This document shows positions 32,687 through 42,797 of a stretch of 64,000 nt of DNA, piece by piece. The position numbers and the translations under genes were made by a program. Location: NCBI RefSeq assembly GCF_024362785.1, contig NZ_CP093301.1, forward strand, positions 2,976,001 through 3,040,000. Reading direction: 5' to 3'. Origin of the DNA: Evansella sp. LMS18 (GTDB taxonomy: Bacteria > Bacillota > Bacilli > Bacillales > Salisediminibacteriaceae). Each line of letters starts with the position of its first letter. The stretch's first letter is position 1. The notes beneath the pieces are model-generated. The model was not told where the DNA came from, did no database searches, and saw only the letters and a list, made by a program, of their open reading frames with translations.

Positions 32687-34429
32687 TTGGACAGTATAAG
32701 ACGATACATGAAATTTGTTAAGCCCTATTGGAAGCAGATAATCATTACAGTAATTATCGGTATGCTGAAGTTCGGCATACCTTTGCTCATACCTTTAATT
32801 TTAAAGTATGTAATCGATGATATTATCGGGGCAGGAGATATGGCTGCCAGTGAACAGCTGAATACGTTGATGTGGCTTATGGGTATTGTGCTGGCTGTGT
32901 TTCTTATAATCAGGCCACCGGTGGAATATTTTCGGCAGTACTACGCACAATGGACAGGCAATAAAATTTTGTATGATATTCGGGATCAGCTTTTCAGCCA
33001 TTTACAAAAACTTAGTATGAAGTTTTATTCCAGCAGGAAGAGCGGGGAAATCATATCGAGAGTCATTAATGATGTTGAGCAGACAAAGAATTTTATTATT
33101 ACCGGAATGATGAACATCTGGCTTGATATGTTTACAATCATTGCTGTGATAATTATCATGCTTACGATGGATCCGTGGCTCACGCTGATAGCTGTTGCTC
33201 TCCTGCCATTTTACGCAGTTTCTATTAAATATTTTTACAGCAGGCTCAGGGATCTTACAAGAAAGAGGTCACAGGCACTGGCTGAAGTACAGAGCCACCT
33301 TCACGAACGCCTGCAGGGAATGAATGTAATCAGGAGTTTTGCCCTGGAGGATCACGAACAAAAGGAATTCCATAAACAAAACGGAAATTTTCTCAATAAG
33401 GCTCTTGACCATACACGATGGAATGCCAAGACATTTGCTGTTGTAAATACGCTGACTGACATAGCTCCTGTAATAGTGATTGGAGTGGCGGGGGCTCTTG
33501 TCATTCAGGACGTATTGACATTAGGTACGATGGTCGCTTTTACTGCTTATATGGACCGTCTTTATAACCCGCTCCGCCGGCTTGTTAACTCGTCAACTAC
33601 CCTTATTCAGGCAATAGCTTCCATGGACCGGGTATTTGAACTGGTCGATGAAAAGTATGATATCCAGGATAAGCCTGGAGCCGGGCCATACCGCCACCCC
33701 CGGGGGGAAGTAATCTTCGACAATGTCAGCTTCAGCTATGAGAATGACCAGGAAGTACTGAAAGAGCTGAACTTCACCGTAAAAAGCGGGGAAACAGCTG
33801 CAATAGTAGGAATGAGCGGCGGTGGAAAAAGTACGATTATGAGCCTGATTCCCCGATTCTATGACGTCTCTTCAGGGAGGATTCTCGTTGATGGAAAGGA
33901 TATAAGGGAATACCAGGTCCGTTCTTTAAGGGACCGTATTGGAATGGTTCTGCAGGATAACATCATTTTCAGTGATTCAGTAAGGTTTAACATCCTGATG
34001 GGCCGGCCGGAAGCAAGTGAGGAAGAAGTTATCGCTGCAGCAAAAGCCGCGAACGCCCATGACTTCATCATGGAACTTCCTGATGGATACGATACGTATA
34101 TTGGTGAACAAGGCGTAAAATTATCAGGAGGACAGAAACAGCGTGTTGCGATTGCACGGGTTTTCCTGAAAAGCCCGGAAATCTTAATATTTGATGAAGC
34201 AACAAGTGCTCTTGATCTGGAAAGTGAGCATCTCATTCAGCAGTCCCTGTTCCGATTGGCGGAAAACAGGACTACATTTATCGTTGCTCACCGCCTTTCA
34301 ACAATTACCCATGCGGATAAGATTCTTGTCATAGAGAATGGAAAACTTGTTGAAATAGGTAATCATGAAGAGTTAATTAAAAAGCAAGGCGCCTATTATA
34401 ATCTTTTCCAGGTGCAGCAGCTGGATTAG
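32687..34429 (+). CDS. ygaD: ABC exporter, fused membrane and ATPase domains (YgaD)
   Basis: 580 residues from a TTG at 32687 spaced 6 nt from GGGGTGA; a GTG at 32678 overlaps that site. Six membrane helices (residues about 15-295) are followed by an ABC ATPase. The Walker A is GMSGGGKST, the signature LSGGQKQR, Walker B ILIFDEATSALD, and the His switch is in VAHRLST. It is a homodimeric-type multidrug/lipid exporter half-transporter of the MsbA class. B. subtilis YgaD agrees along the full length. The transported substrate is unknown. Confidence 0.92.
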   Translation: MDSIRRYMKFVKPYWKQIIITVIIGMLKFGIPLLIPLILKYVIDDIIGAGDMAASEQLNTLMWLMGIVLAVFLIIRPPVEYFRQYYAQWTGNKILYDIRDQLFSHLQKLSMKFYSSRKSGEIISRVINDVEQTKNFIITGMMNIWLDMFTIIAVIIIMLTMDPWLTLIAVALLPFYAVSIKYFYSRLRDLTRKRSQALAEVQSHLHERLQGMNVIRSFALEDHEQKEFHKQNGNFLNKALDHTRWNAKTFAVVNTLTDIAPVIVIGVAGALVIQDVLTLGTMVAFTAYMDRLYNPLRRLVNSSTTLIQAIASMDRVFELVDEKYDIQDKPGAGPYRHPRGEVIFDNVSFSYENDQEVLKELNFTVKSGETAAIVGMSGGGKSTIMSLIPRFYDVSSGRILVDGKDIREYQVRSLRDRIGMVLQDNIIFSDSVRFNILMGRPEASEEEVIAAAKAANAHDFIMELPDGYDTYIGEQGVKLSGGQKQRVAIARVFLKSPEILIFDEATSALDLESEHLIQQSLFRLAENRTTFIVAHRLSTITHADKILVIENGKLVEIGNHEELIKKQGAYYNLFQVQQLD

Positions 34430-34468
34430 CAAATGTTTGGCAGGGATATGGATTTTCGTGAAGGAAAG

Positions 34469-34606
34469 AGTTTTGCATAAAAGAAAATGTCACTATGACA
34501 GCTGTCATAGTGACATTTCATGTTTTACTACACTAAATTTAATAAATCTCCTGTATATCAACGTTCATGGAAAGTTTCCCTGAGGCAACTGTCACTATGA
34601 CGCAAG
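34469..34606 (+). repeat. 138-bp MITE-like element, copy 1
   Basis: This begins AGTTTTGCATAAAA and ends ACTGTCACTATGACGCAAG. Near the left end a perfect 28-bp palindrome (34488-34515, TGTCACTATGACAG and its complement) forms a hairpin, and TGTCACTATGAC recurs near the right end. A second copy of identical length lies at 35921-36058 in the same orientation. Copy 1 ends one base before the stop codon of the FUSC gene. Confidence 0.8.
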
Positions 34607-34607
34607 G

Positions 34608-35687
34608 TTAAAGATCACGCTCCGTTATCTCCACTTCATTCTCGGTTTTATGGAAGTTGAAGAATCCATCAACAAGAAGGTCAAGATGCTCAAGTTCCTC
34701 ACTGTATTCAATAATCAGGGCAATGACAGGGAAGAAGTGAATCCATTCATTCCGGTCTATTTCTTTGTTGTCATAAAAGTTCAGGAACATATCTGTGAGC
34801 TGCCTTTTCCCTACACCTACTTCATCATGAAGTTCGTCTGTAGGGTTAACCTTTACTTTCCCCATATATTTAAGCATAATCCGTTCATGGTAATTGGTCA
34901 GATAATCGAGCTGTGTCTGAATAATTTCCTGAATTTCTTCAGGCATATGGTGTAAATTGTGCTCATTTTTATCAAGGCTTTTCAATATGCCCATGGCTTT
35001 TTTGGAAGCGACAATCATCTGGCGGAAGACTACCACTTTCCTGAGCCTCGAATATTCATTTTTTTTCAGGTAGTTTCTCTCCTCTTTATAGAGAAGGAAC
35101 AGATTTTCCAGTTTTACGATAGATTCTCTCAGCCTGTTCAGGTCTTTTTTCAGAGTGCTGTAATCTGCTTCGTTCCTCGTCAGCAGCCTGATCCATTGGA
35201 TAATTTCATCATTCGTATCTACGACTCTGTGGTAAAGCAGATTTTCATGCTTCGGAGGCAGAAAAATCATATTCACGATAAAAGCCGCAAATACTCCAAG
35301 CATTATTAAAAGAAATCTGTTGGAAGCAAAGTGAATGAAATTGTCTGCCGGACTACCCATAATAATTACAGCAGTTACTACAGCAAGGGGTATGATCGAT
35401 TCTTTATTAAACTTAAGGAGTATAGCAATTACAAGCATCACTACGACGCCAATAACAAATGGTTCATTTCCAAACGCCAGCACGAACACGATAGCCAGTA
35501 CAGCACTCATCAGGTTTGCCTGTATTTGGTTCCCTATTAAAACAAAAGATTTATGCACAGATGGCTGTACAGCAAAAAATGCAGCCAGTGCAGCAAATGC
35601 AGGAGTCTCAAATCCAAGCCACATAGCCGCATACAGTGCGAGAGTTACAGCCAGACCAGTTTTAAAAATACGGGCTCCCAGCTTCAT
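34608..35687 (-). CDS. ygaE: Aromatic acid exporter/FUSC family membrane protein (YgaE)
   Basis: 359 residues. The N-terminal 145 residues contain about six membrane helices with FAALAAFFAVQPSVHKSF, GNQIQANLMSAV and PLAVVTAVIIMGSP, the DUF939/ArAE_1 pattern. The C-terminal 210 residues are a soluble, helical, charged domain. Related proteins export aromatic carboxylic acids or are of unknown function. It is a single gene flanked on both sides by the 138-bp MITE-like elements. No good ribosome site is seen; AAAGGATT lies upstream of the ATG. Confidence 0.85.
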   Translation of the reverse strand: MKLGARIFKTGLAVTLALYAAMWLGFETPAFAALAAFFAVQPSVHKSFVLIGNQIQANLMSAVLAIVFVLAFGNEPFVIGVVVMLVIAILLKFNKESIIPLAVVTAVIIMGSPADNFIHFASNRFLLIMLGVFAAFIVNMIFLPPKHENLLYHRVVDTNDEIIQWIRLLTRNEADYSTLKKDLNRLRESIVKLENLFLLYKEERNYLKKNEYSRLRKVVVFRQMIVASKKAMGILKSLDKNEHNLHHMPEEIQEIIQTQLDYLTNYHERIMLKYMGKVKVNPTDELHDEVGVGKRQLTDMFLNFYDNKEIDRNEWIHFFPVIALIIEYSEELEHLDLLVDGFFNFHKTENEVEITERDL

Positions 35688-35920
35688 ATTGATCTAAAAT
35701 CCTTTCTCGGTACATTATAATAATTATGTTTCCAATAATATAAATGTCATATCAGACGTACTATACACCGCTTCCGTAAAACAATCAAGTGCTTCTTAGG
35801 ATGTAAGGGTTTTCTTCTTAAAAAATACTGTACTGTATCCTTTAACACGTCAGAAGAGCCTTCAAACTATGAGAAATATTTTCTGTAAGGAGGCCAGGTG
35901 TGGGAGCTTAAGCAGGCAAA

Positions 35921-36058
35921 AGTTTTGCGTAAAGGAAAGTGTCACTATGACATCGGTCATAGTGACACTAAAGGTTTCTCGCACATAAAATTATGTAAAC
36001 CCTTGTATATCAACGAAAAGCTAAAGTTGCCTTAACGCAACTGTCACTATGACGCAAG
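35921..36058 (+). repeat. 138-bp MITE-like element, copy 2
   Basis: Same length, ends and internal arrangement as 34469-34606: AGTTTTGCGTAAAGG at the left, hairpin GTGTCACTATGAC-4 nt-GTCATAGTGACAC, conserved TTGTATATCAACG in the middle, and CAACTGTCACTATGACGCAAG at the right. The middle has diverged, while the hairpin and ends are conserved, as in mobile miniature elements. Confidence 0.8.
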
Positions 36059-36092
36059 AAAAAGGCTGTTGAGAAGACTTTCTCAACAGCCT
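36057..36092 (-). terminator. Terminator of gltB
   Basis: On the minus strand AGGCTGTTGAGAA/TTCTCAACAGCCT (36063-36092) is followed by a T-run (36057-36062). Confidence 0.85.
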
Positions 36093-36114
36093 GAATTGCT
36101 TAAACATTAAATTG

Positions 36115-39100
36115 TTATTCAGTTGATACTGCAGGGTCTGCCTGCTGTTTAACAGGATTCAGCTGGCGGAAGTTGTCCTGAAGATTTTCCATAAGCCCGC
36201 TGATGAATTCTGCCTCTTCATACTGTTCATGAGCTCTCAGCTCCTCCATGTATAAAGTGAGCAGCTCTGAAACATCTTCCTGTCCTTTATCGGAAAGAGT
36301 TTCAAGAGTCACTTTTGCGCCCTTGGCAATACGGGACTGTAATGTTTGTTCATCAAGGCCCATTTCCGGATCGTGTCTTAAATATACCACGCCTCCGGTC
36401 ATACCTGCGCAAATCCATGGACCAGGATCACCGAGTACAAGTCCCCGGCCGTTTGTCATATACTCAAAAGCGAACCCTTTCAGATTAGCGTGGACTCCGG
36501 CATTGTAGCGTCGTCCTGCTGGAAGCGGCTCTTTCAGACGTCCGCCGAAAATCATATCTGCTCCTGAGAGGCGGATACCGGCACGTGCGTCAGCATTACC
36601 CTGAATGATAAAGAGTCCTTTCTGAGCCCCGTATCCTGCTCCTTTACCGACAGAGCCATTAACAAACTGCCCGTTCTTTCCTTTTGTTTTAAATATCTTG
36701 AATGATCCGCCAAAGGAAGTCTTTCCAACACCATCCTGGGCTCCTCCAGTGATATGGATATTTACACCGTCACTGTTATAAGCCCCAAGGCCGTTTCCAA
36801 GAACAGAGCCTTTCGTAAATTTAAGGTCTATTTCAGGAAGCTGGCGGTACGAACCGTCAAGTTTACCACGGACTCTGTGGCAGGAGACTCTGCTGCCCAG
36901 CACACGCTGTTCGGCGGTTACTGCTTCAAATTCTCTGGAAGCTGTGAGTTCTTCCACGTTTGCGTCCAGATATTCAGCACCAACTGCTACAGCAAGCTGT
37001 GGCTGCTTTTCTTCAATTGCCTTAACCGGTTTAAATGGTGCAAGCTCCTGTTCAGGAAGGGTGGATAGTAAGTCATTCAGGTTCATAACATCATGACCTG
37101 CAGCCTGTTCGAGTAAATCCGCTCTTCCCACAATATCCTGTGTATTATCAAATCCGAGTGAGGCAGTGAGTCTTTGTACCTCTTCGCCGAATGCGGTGAA
37201 CATGTTCTTAAGCCCTTCGACAGCGAGATCAAATTGTCTTGGAACGAAACGGCGCAGGCCGTGCTCTTTCGCCTGTGCTTCTGATTCAATCTGTGTGGCG
37301 ATACCAACATGGCAAGTGTCCAGGTGGCACCCGCGGCATGCAGTACAGCCGACAGCAATCATTGATAAAGTACCAAAGCCAATCCGGTTTGCACCGAGCA
37401 TCATCAGTTTAACAGCATCAAGCGCGCTTTTCACACCGCCATCCGCCCAGATCTCCACCTTGTGGCGAAGGCCTGCCTCAAGAAGGGCGAAGTGGGCCGC
37501 TTTGACACCGATTTCCGCTGGAAGCCCTACATGCTGAAGGGCGTGGACTCTTGCAGCACCAGTACCGCCGTCAAAACCGCTTAAAGTGATATAGTCTGCA
37601 CCTGCTTTTGCAATACCCACAGCGATTGTTCCGATGTTTGGAACGATAGGAACCTTAACGGCAACTTTAGCCTGATCATTAGCAGTCTTGATTTCAGCAA
37701 TCATCTGGGCAAGGTCTTCAATAGAATAAATATCGTGATTATTGGAAGGGGAGATTAAGTCAGACCCTTTAGTTGCATTACGTGCCTCTGCAACTTTATC
37801 TGTTACTTTTGAACCTGGCAAATGTCCGCCTTCCCCAGGCTTTGCTCCCTGGCCAATCTTTATTTCAAGCAGATTGGAAGAGTTGAGAAGCTCCACGTTT
37901 ACACCGAATCGCCCGGATGCAATCTGCTGGCCGCGGGTGTTAGGGTATTTTCCAAGCATATCTTTTATTTCCCCGCCCTCGCCATTAAAACTGATCATAT
38001 TAAGCTGGTCGGCAGCTTCCGCATAAGCCCGGAAGGCAATTTCGTTTTGGGAGCCGAATGACATGGAACTAATCATGAATGGCAGGCTGTGGTTTCCTAC
38101 ACTTGTGTCCACTTCTTCTGGTTTAACATCAGAAGACTCGTTCACTTTTAGCTCAGTCAAATGACGGATTGTAATTGGGTTCTTCTGTTCCTGCTCACTC
38201 AGTTTTTCCCTGAAAGCATCATAGCCAATTTTACCGGAGGCAAGGTCTCCAAGAGATTTCCAGATTCGCGGGAAGATATGGAATGATTTCCCTGCCTTCG
38301 CTTTCTCATTAGTGAAATCTTCTTTTCTTTCAATACTGTCCTGTTTCATATATTCAAAGTTAAATTGAAGGTCTTTACTGCCTAAGAAATTAACAATATT
38401 TAAATAGTCAGCGATTTCCTCGTTCAGTCCAATTGCTGAGAATAACCGGCCGTACCCTCTGAGTTCATGAATTCCAATAGTGGAAATTATCTTTTCAAGC
38501 CCTTTATTTAAAGCGCTGTAAAGTTTCGCTGCCGGTTCCTCATCCTTGTCTACTACTGTTGCAAACATCGTATACGGGTTAATTAAGTCTGCCCCTAAAC
38601 CAAATACAACCGCAATATCATGAAGGGACCGAATGCTTCCAGATCGTAAAACTAAAGAACATGATCTTCTTAGTTCCTGTCTTGTTAATCCCTGATCTAT
38701 TGCAGAAACTGCAAGTAGGGGGTCGATCCAGTATTTGTTTTCGTCATGTGTGCCCTGATCATCCAGTACGAGATAAGTTTTTCCGTTTTCGATTGCCTCG
38801 GCAGATTGCTGGAGGAGGCGCTGTAACGCTTCTTCTACAGTTTCTTCCTCAAAGCGGCACATTGCCAGAGTCTCAGCTTCCTCATGTTGCTTATATTTTT
38901 CCAGAAGTGCTTCGAAAGACGGCTGGCTGAACTGCTTTTCAACAGCTCGGCCTGAGATTCCTTCAGCGATAACTGGCGAATCAAGCTGTACGACTGTTTT
39001 CAGATTCGTTTCTGAAAACAGCCCTGGCCGTTTACCAATCACTACTCTTGTTGAAAAATGTTCCATTTCCCTGTCTCTGTCAATAGCAGGGTTTGTTACG

Positions 39101-40617
39101 ACAGCTACGCTTTCTTTAATAAAATCAGCGATGTTCTTCCGTGCAGGATGAAGAGCTGCCAGCGGGGAATCATGTCCCAGGGAGCGGATCGGTTCTGCTC
39201 CTTTTTCAGCCATTTGTTCAATGAGCTGAATATGCTCACGATCCCAGCCGTTAGCGGCGTAGACTGATGGAGTAACATTCTGCTGGAAAAATACTGTTTC
39301 AGGCGAATTAATTTTGGCGTCCAGACGCTTGTGCGCTCCCTGAACAGGTAGGCGGTCTGACATTCTCTCATATACTTCTTCCTGTAACTCGTCATGCCAG
39401 AATACTTCTACAGCTCCTGAATCATTTCTGAGAAGCCCCACCTTTTCTCCCGGAGCAAGTGGCTTTGGTTCAGATAAATAATTATCTGACGTGAATATTC
39501 CCTGCTCAGAGGAGAAACTGAAACTTGTTTCCGTTTCCAGCATCCAGAGAGGCCGAAGCCCAAGCGCATCCACACTGAACACACTCTCTTTTCCAAAACG
39601 GGAAATGATCCCAGCAGGCCCCTGTGCAAAATGGCCCCATGCTTCACGGATATAAGTGAACAGATCCTGCAGGTGCTCAGGATAATTTTTAATTTCATTT
39701 ACAATCGGCGGGAAGATAACTTCCATAGCTTCAAAGAGACTTAAGTCATGACGGGAGATAAAAGTATCAAGCACCCTGTTTAAGTCCTGTGAGTCACTTC
39801 CTCCATCGACTAAAGGGACACCGATCATATTTGCCTCATCACGAAGCTTGGCAATCGTGTTTATTTCACCGTTGTGGCCGATTACACTGAACGGCTGCAC
39901 ACGGAAAAAGTTTGATAACGTGTTTGTTGAATAACGGTTATGGCCAAGCGTAGTGGTTGACGCTGTAATCGGATCAGCCAGGTCATTATAGTAGCGTGGA
40001 AGGATATCTCCGCCGCCCATAACTTTATAAACTGCATGCTGATTACTCAGAGATGCTACATGGACTGCCGGATTCTTTTCGATTTCCACTGTCATTTCGA
40101 ACAAAAGAGAGGCTAAGGAGTCTTCCTGTTTAAGGTTGTCTCCAACTACCGCCACCTGCCAAAAAAGAGGCTCATGTTTTTTAGCAATTGGCCCTAGTGC
40201 TTCACTGTTTGTTTGTTCGGTGCTTTCGTAAACAAATGTAAACCCTTTTGCTTCAAGTTTTTCCTGAATCTCATTGCGAATGGCATCATGATCTGTTTTT
40301 TGTTCGATAAAGAAGTGGCCTACTGTGAATGTTTCCTGTTCTGTCAGTTCAGGGGAAATTCCCGCCGACTCCAGTTTCTTTTTCCATAAACCTTCAGGCA
40401 GATCAATATGAATGCCGACACCGTCACCTTCATCGTTGATAAATCCAGCCCGGTGATTCATTTTGACTAAAGAGTTAATCGTATTATGAATGTTCTCATG
40501 CGTGGGCTTGTTTTCTTTTTCAATAAAAGCGACAATTCCGCAGCTGTCATGTTCAATCTTAGATGCTCCTCTAAATGTCTGAATAAGCTTGTTGTAATTT
40601 TTCATATAGTTGGTCAA
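36115..40617 (-). CDS. gltB: Glutamate synthase large subunit
   Basis: 1500 residues. N-terminal class II amidotransferase: catalytic Cys26 in HDSCGIVAF after a 25-residue propeptide, and HNGEINTIAKLRDE. Central FMN domain with SFGSQNEIAFRAYAEAA, KIGQGAKPGEGGHLPG and SGFDGGTGAARV. The [3Fe-4S] ligands are in GCTACRGCHLDTC (C-x5-C-x4-C), and the C-terminal beta-helix has GNGLGAYNSDGVNIHITGGA. It transfers the amide of glutamine to 2-oxoglutarate. The TTG at 40617 fits AGGAGGTGG; ATG at 40605 is an alternative. No gltD or gltC is adjacent, so the electron donor is either a distant GltD or ferredoxin. Confidence 0.9.
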   Translation of the reverse strand: MTNYMKNYNKLIQTFRGASKIEHDSCGIVAFIEKENKPTHENIHNTINSLVKMNHRAGFINDEGDGVGIHIDLPEGLWKKKLESAGISPELTEQETFTVGHFFIEQKTDHDAIRNEIQEKLEAKGFTFVYESTEQTNSEALGPIAKKHEPLFWQVAVVGDNLKQEDSLASLLFEMTVEIEKNPAVHVASLSNQHAVYKVMGGGDILPRYYNDLADPITASTTTLGHNRYSTNTLSNFFRVQPFSVIGHNGEINTIAKLRDEANMIGVPLVDGGSDSQDLNRVLDTFISRHDLSLFEAMEVIFPPIVNEIKNYPEHLQDLFTYIREAWGHFAQGPAGIISRFGKESVFSVDALGLRPLWMLETETSFSFSSEQGIFTSDNYLSEPKPLAPGEKVGLLRNDSGAVEVFWHDELQEEVYERMSDRLPVQGAHKRLDAKINSPETVFFQQNVTPSVYAANGWDREHIQLIEQMAEKGAEPIRSLGHDSPLAALHPARKNIADFIKESVAVVTNPAIDRDREMEHFSTRVVIGKRPGLFSETNLKTVVQLDSPVIAEGISGRAVEKQFSQPSFEALLEKYKQHEEAETLAMCRFEEETVEEALQRLLQQSAEAIENGKTYLVLDDQGTHDENKYWIDPLLAVSAIDQGLTRQELRRSCSLVLRSGSIRSLHDIAVVFGLGADLINPYTMFATVVDKDEEPAAKLYSALNKGLEKIISTIGIHELRGYGRLFSAIGLNEEIADYLNIVNFLGSKDLQFNFEYMKQDSIERKEDFTNEKAKAGKSFHIFPRIWKSLGDLASGKIGYDAFREKLSEQEQKNPITIRHLTELKVNESSDVKPEEVDTSVGNHSLPFMISSMSFGSQNEIAFRAYAEAADQLNMISFNGEGGEIKDMLGKYPNTRGQQIASGRFGVNVELLNSSNLLEIKIGQGAKPGEGGHLPGSKVTDKVAEARNATKGSDLISPSNNHDIYSIEDLAQMIAEIKTANDQAKVAVKVPIVPNIGTIAVGIAKAGADYITLSGFDGGTGAARVHALQHVGLPAEIGVKAAHFALLEAGLRHKVEIWADGGVKSALDAVKLMMLGANRIGFGTLSMIAVGCTACRGCHLDTCHVGIATQIESEAQAKEHGLRRFVPRQFDLAVEGLKNMFTAFGEEVQRLTASLGFDNTQDIVGRADLLEQAAGHDVMNLNDLLSTLPEQELAPFKPVKAIEEKQPQLAVAVGAEYLDANVEELTASREFEAVTAEQRVLGSRVSCHRVRGKLDGSYRQLPEIDLKFTKGSVLGNGLGAYNSDGVNIHITGGAQDGVGKTSFGGSFKIFKTKGKNGQFVNGSVGKGAGYGAQKGLFIIQGNADARAGIRLSGADMIFGGRLKEPLPAGRRYNAGVHANLKGFAFEYMTNGRGLVLGDPGPWICAGMTGGVVYLRHDPEMGLDEQTLQSRIAKGAKVTLETLSDKGQEDVSELLTLYMEELRAHEQYEEAEFISGLMENLQDNFRQLNPVKQQADPAVSTE

Positions 40618-40744
40618 ATGACCGCCACCTCCTGTAAAGTAGTTGAAAAGATTAGTGATATTCCCAGAAGCAGACTTTTCTCCTGAAATACAGAATTGTC
40701 AGAATTAACATAACGATACCATTATCAGAAATAAAAATCAATTA

Positions 40745-40774
40745 ATTATACAAATAAACGGATGGGATATACAA
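40745..40774 (-). promoter_or_regulatory. Candidate sigma-A promoter of gltB
   Basis: On the minus strand TTGTAT (40774-40769), 18 nt, TATAAT (40750-40745), giving a leader of about 125 nt. Confidence 0.45.
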
Positions 40775-40818
40775 AATAAGCAGGGAAGAATCTGACATAT
40801 TTCCTAGTACAATGGTTA

Positions 40819-40832
40819 TGTAAGCGGTTACA
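40819..40832. promoter_or_regulatory. cre-like site upstream of gltB
   Basis: TGTAAGCGGTTACA matches the CcpA consensus TGWAARCGYTWNCW at all but one position. It lies about 45 bp upstream of the -35 candidate, a place where CcpA usually activates. Confidence 0.4.
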
Positions 40833-40846
40833 CCAACGGGTGCAAA

Positions 40847-40875
40847 AAAAGAGGCGATTCAAAAAGAATCCCCCT
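40847..40875 (-). terminator. Terminator of hemL
   Basis: On the minus strand GGGGGATTC, loop TTTTT, GAATCGCCTC, then a run of T. The stem has one mismatch. Confidence 0.55.
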
Positions 40876-40894
40876 TAAGTATAAAACTGTATAT

Positions 40895-42190
40895 TTATGC
40901 ATTATTCCAGTTTGTAAACACTCGTTCTGCCGCCTTAAGCGTCTGTTCGATATCCTCTTCGCTATGCTCGGTTGTCAGGAACCATGCTTCATACTTGGAT
41001 GGCGCAAGATTAATTCCTTCTTTAAGCATTTCCCTGAAGAAGAAGGCGAACATCTCTCCGCTGCTATCCTCTGCATCCTTATAATTCCTTACTTCCTTTA
41101 CGTCAAAGTAGAGGGTGATAGCCCCCTTCAGACGGTTAATGACAGCCGGGATTTCATATTTACTAATCAGAGAGTTTAAGCCATCTTCCAGTTTAGCGCC
41201 GAGCTTGTCTAAGTTTTCGTATACACCGTCTTTCTGGAGCAATTCCAGGCAGGCAATCCCTGAACGGATGGAGGCTGGATTCCCTGCCATCGTACCGGCC
41301 TGGTAGGCTGGCCCAAGAGGTGCAACTTGTTCCATAATAGCTTTCTTTCCGCCGTAAGCTCCTATTGGCAGGCCGCCGCCAATTATTTTTCCGAGTGCGG
41401 TGATATCAGGTTCAACTCCGAGCAGATTCTGGGCTCCCCCGTACATAAAACGAAATGCTGTAATCACTTCGTCATAGATAACAAGAGCGTCAGCCTCGTG
41501 GGTGAGGTCGTTCACCTTTCTCAAAAAGCCTTCTTCCGGCTCAACAATTCCGAAATTGCCAACAATCGGCTCGACAAGTACTCCTGCCACCTGATCGCCC
41601 CAGCGTTCCAAAGCTTCCCGGAAACTTTCGATATCATTAAATGGGACAGTAATGACTTCTTTTGCGATGCTTTCAGGTACCCCTGCAGAGTCCGGGTTTC
41701 CAAGGGTGGACGGCCCGGAGCCTGCAGCTACAAGGACGAGATCTGAATGGCCGTGGTAGCAGCCTGCGAATTTGATGATTTTATCTCTCCCTGTGTATGC
41801 GCGTGCAACCCGGATGGTTGTCATCACTGCTTCCGTTCCTGAATTAACAAACCTTATTTTTTCCATAGACGGGATCGCTTCCTGAAGCATTTTCGCAAAT
41901 TTGTTTTCATGAACAGTAGGAGTCCCGTACAGTACACCGTCTTCAGCTGCTTCCTTAATTGCTTCAGCTATGTGGGGGTGTGCGTGGCCGGTAATGATCG
42001 GACCGTATGCGGCAAGATAATCTATGTACTTGTTGCCGTCCACATCCCAGAAGTAAGCTCCTTTTCCCCGCTCCATAAAAACGGGGGAGCCGCCGCCTAC
42101 AGCTTTAAAAGACCTGGAAGGACTGTTTACTCCTCCGACGATTACTTCCTGTGCTTCGTTATATAATTCTTCTGATTTTCTCGTATTCAT
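40895..42190 (-). CDS. gsaB: Glutamate-1-semialdehyde 2,1-aminomutase
   Basis: 431 residues, class III PLP aminotransferase fold. It converts glutamate 1-semialdehyde to 5-aminolevulinate in haem synthesis. It has [17 protein letters not shown] at the start, [30 protein letters not shown], and the PLP-binding Lys268 in [23 protein letters not shown] lies 9 nt before the ATG. Other hem genes are not nearby, so this is the GsaB-type isolated copy, and the position between ygaE and bcp is that of gsaB in B. subtilis. Confidence 0.94.
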   Translation of the reverse strand: MNTRKSEELYNEAQEVIVGGVNSPSRSFKAVGGGSPVFMERGKGAYFWDVDGNKYIDYLAAYGPIITGHAHPHIAEAIKEAAEDGVLYGTPTVHENKFAKMLQEAIPSMEKIRFVNSGTEAVMTTIRVARAYTGRDKIIKFAGCYHGHSDLVLVAAGSGPSTLGNPDSAGVPESIAKEVITVPFNDIESFREALERWGDQVAGVLVEPIVGNFGIVEPEEGFLRKVNDLTHEADALVIYDEVITAFRFMYGGAQNLLGVEPDITALGKIIGGGLPIGAYGGKKAIMEQVAPLGPAYQAGTMAGNPASIRSGIACLELLQKDGVYENLDKLGAKLEDGLNSLISKYEIPAVINRLKGAITLYFDVKEVRNYKDAEDSSGEMFAFFFREMLKEGINLAPSKYEAWFLTTEHSEEDIEQTLKAAERVFTNWNNA

Positions 42191-42261
42191 CCTTTTTTCC
42201 TCCTATATATATACTCATGTATTTGAATCAATTTCATAATTCAAGATTTTTATCATTAATA

Positions 42262-42520
42262 CGAACATTATCTTAAAAGTCACTTTGTTATTCGATTTAC
42301 GCTTCAGACGGACGCGTTCTGCGGGCACGGCTTCAACTAATTTTTGACGGCTGAACGCCGTCAAAAATGGATTTTCAGCTTTTCATGCTTTTCCCGCAAG
42401 AACGAGCATCTTCTTCACTGCAAATGCATCGAGTTGTCTCGACGTATATTCTCCGGAGCTAAACTTTTAGAGGAAGAGACAGTCACCGCCGTCTTACGCT
42501 GAAATCGAAAAGTAACGTTC
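42262..42520. repeat. Structured inverted-repeat element, about 260 bp
   Basis: The ends are imperfect inverted repeats: CGAACATTA ... TTCGATTTACGCTTCAGACGG on the left, and CCGTCTTACGCTGAAATCGAAAAGTAACGTTCG on the right (read as 42490-42520). Inside is a perfect hairpin TTTTTGACGGC/GCCGTCAAAAA (42341-42367). I recall similar 'CAGACGGACGC...GCGGGCACGGCTTCA' repeats in other Bacillaceae genomes. It accounts for much of the 600-bp gap 42191-42797; nothing else is clear there. Confidence 0.5.
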
Positions 42521-42797
42521 GTCTTTTTTTATGCAAAGTCTATATATGAAATTCATTCATTTTTATAAATATTAATATGAGTATCCCTATTACCAGAGTT
42601 TTCTTTCGTAGATTAAATAAGGTTTGTTGATGAGCCGGCACAAACTCGCTTTCCTTTTAATATTAATTGCCCGTTACATTGTAACATGAACTATCTTTAT
42701 ATAAGAGGTTTCAGACCTCAGAAACAGAAGGGGCTGTCTGCTTGAATCCTTCTTTGCGTTCGGGTAAACTATTTAAGTTCAGAAGGAGGCAGAAATC

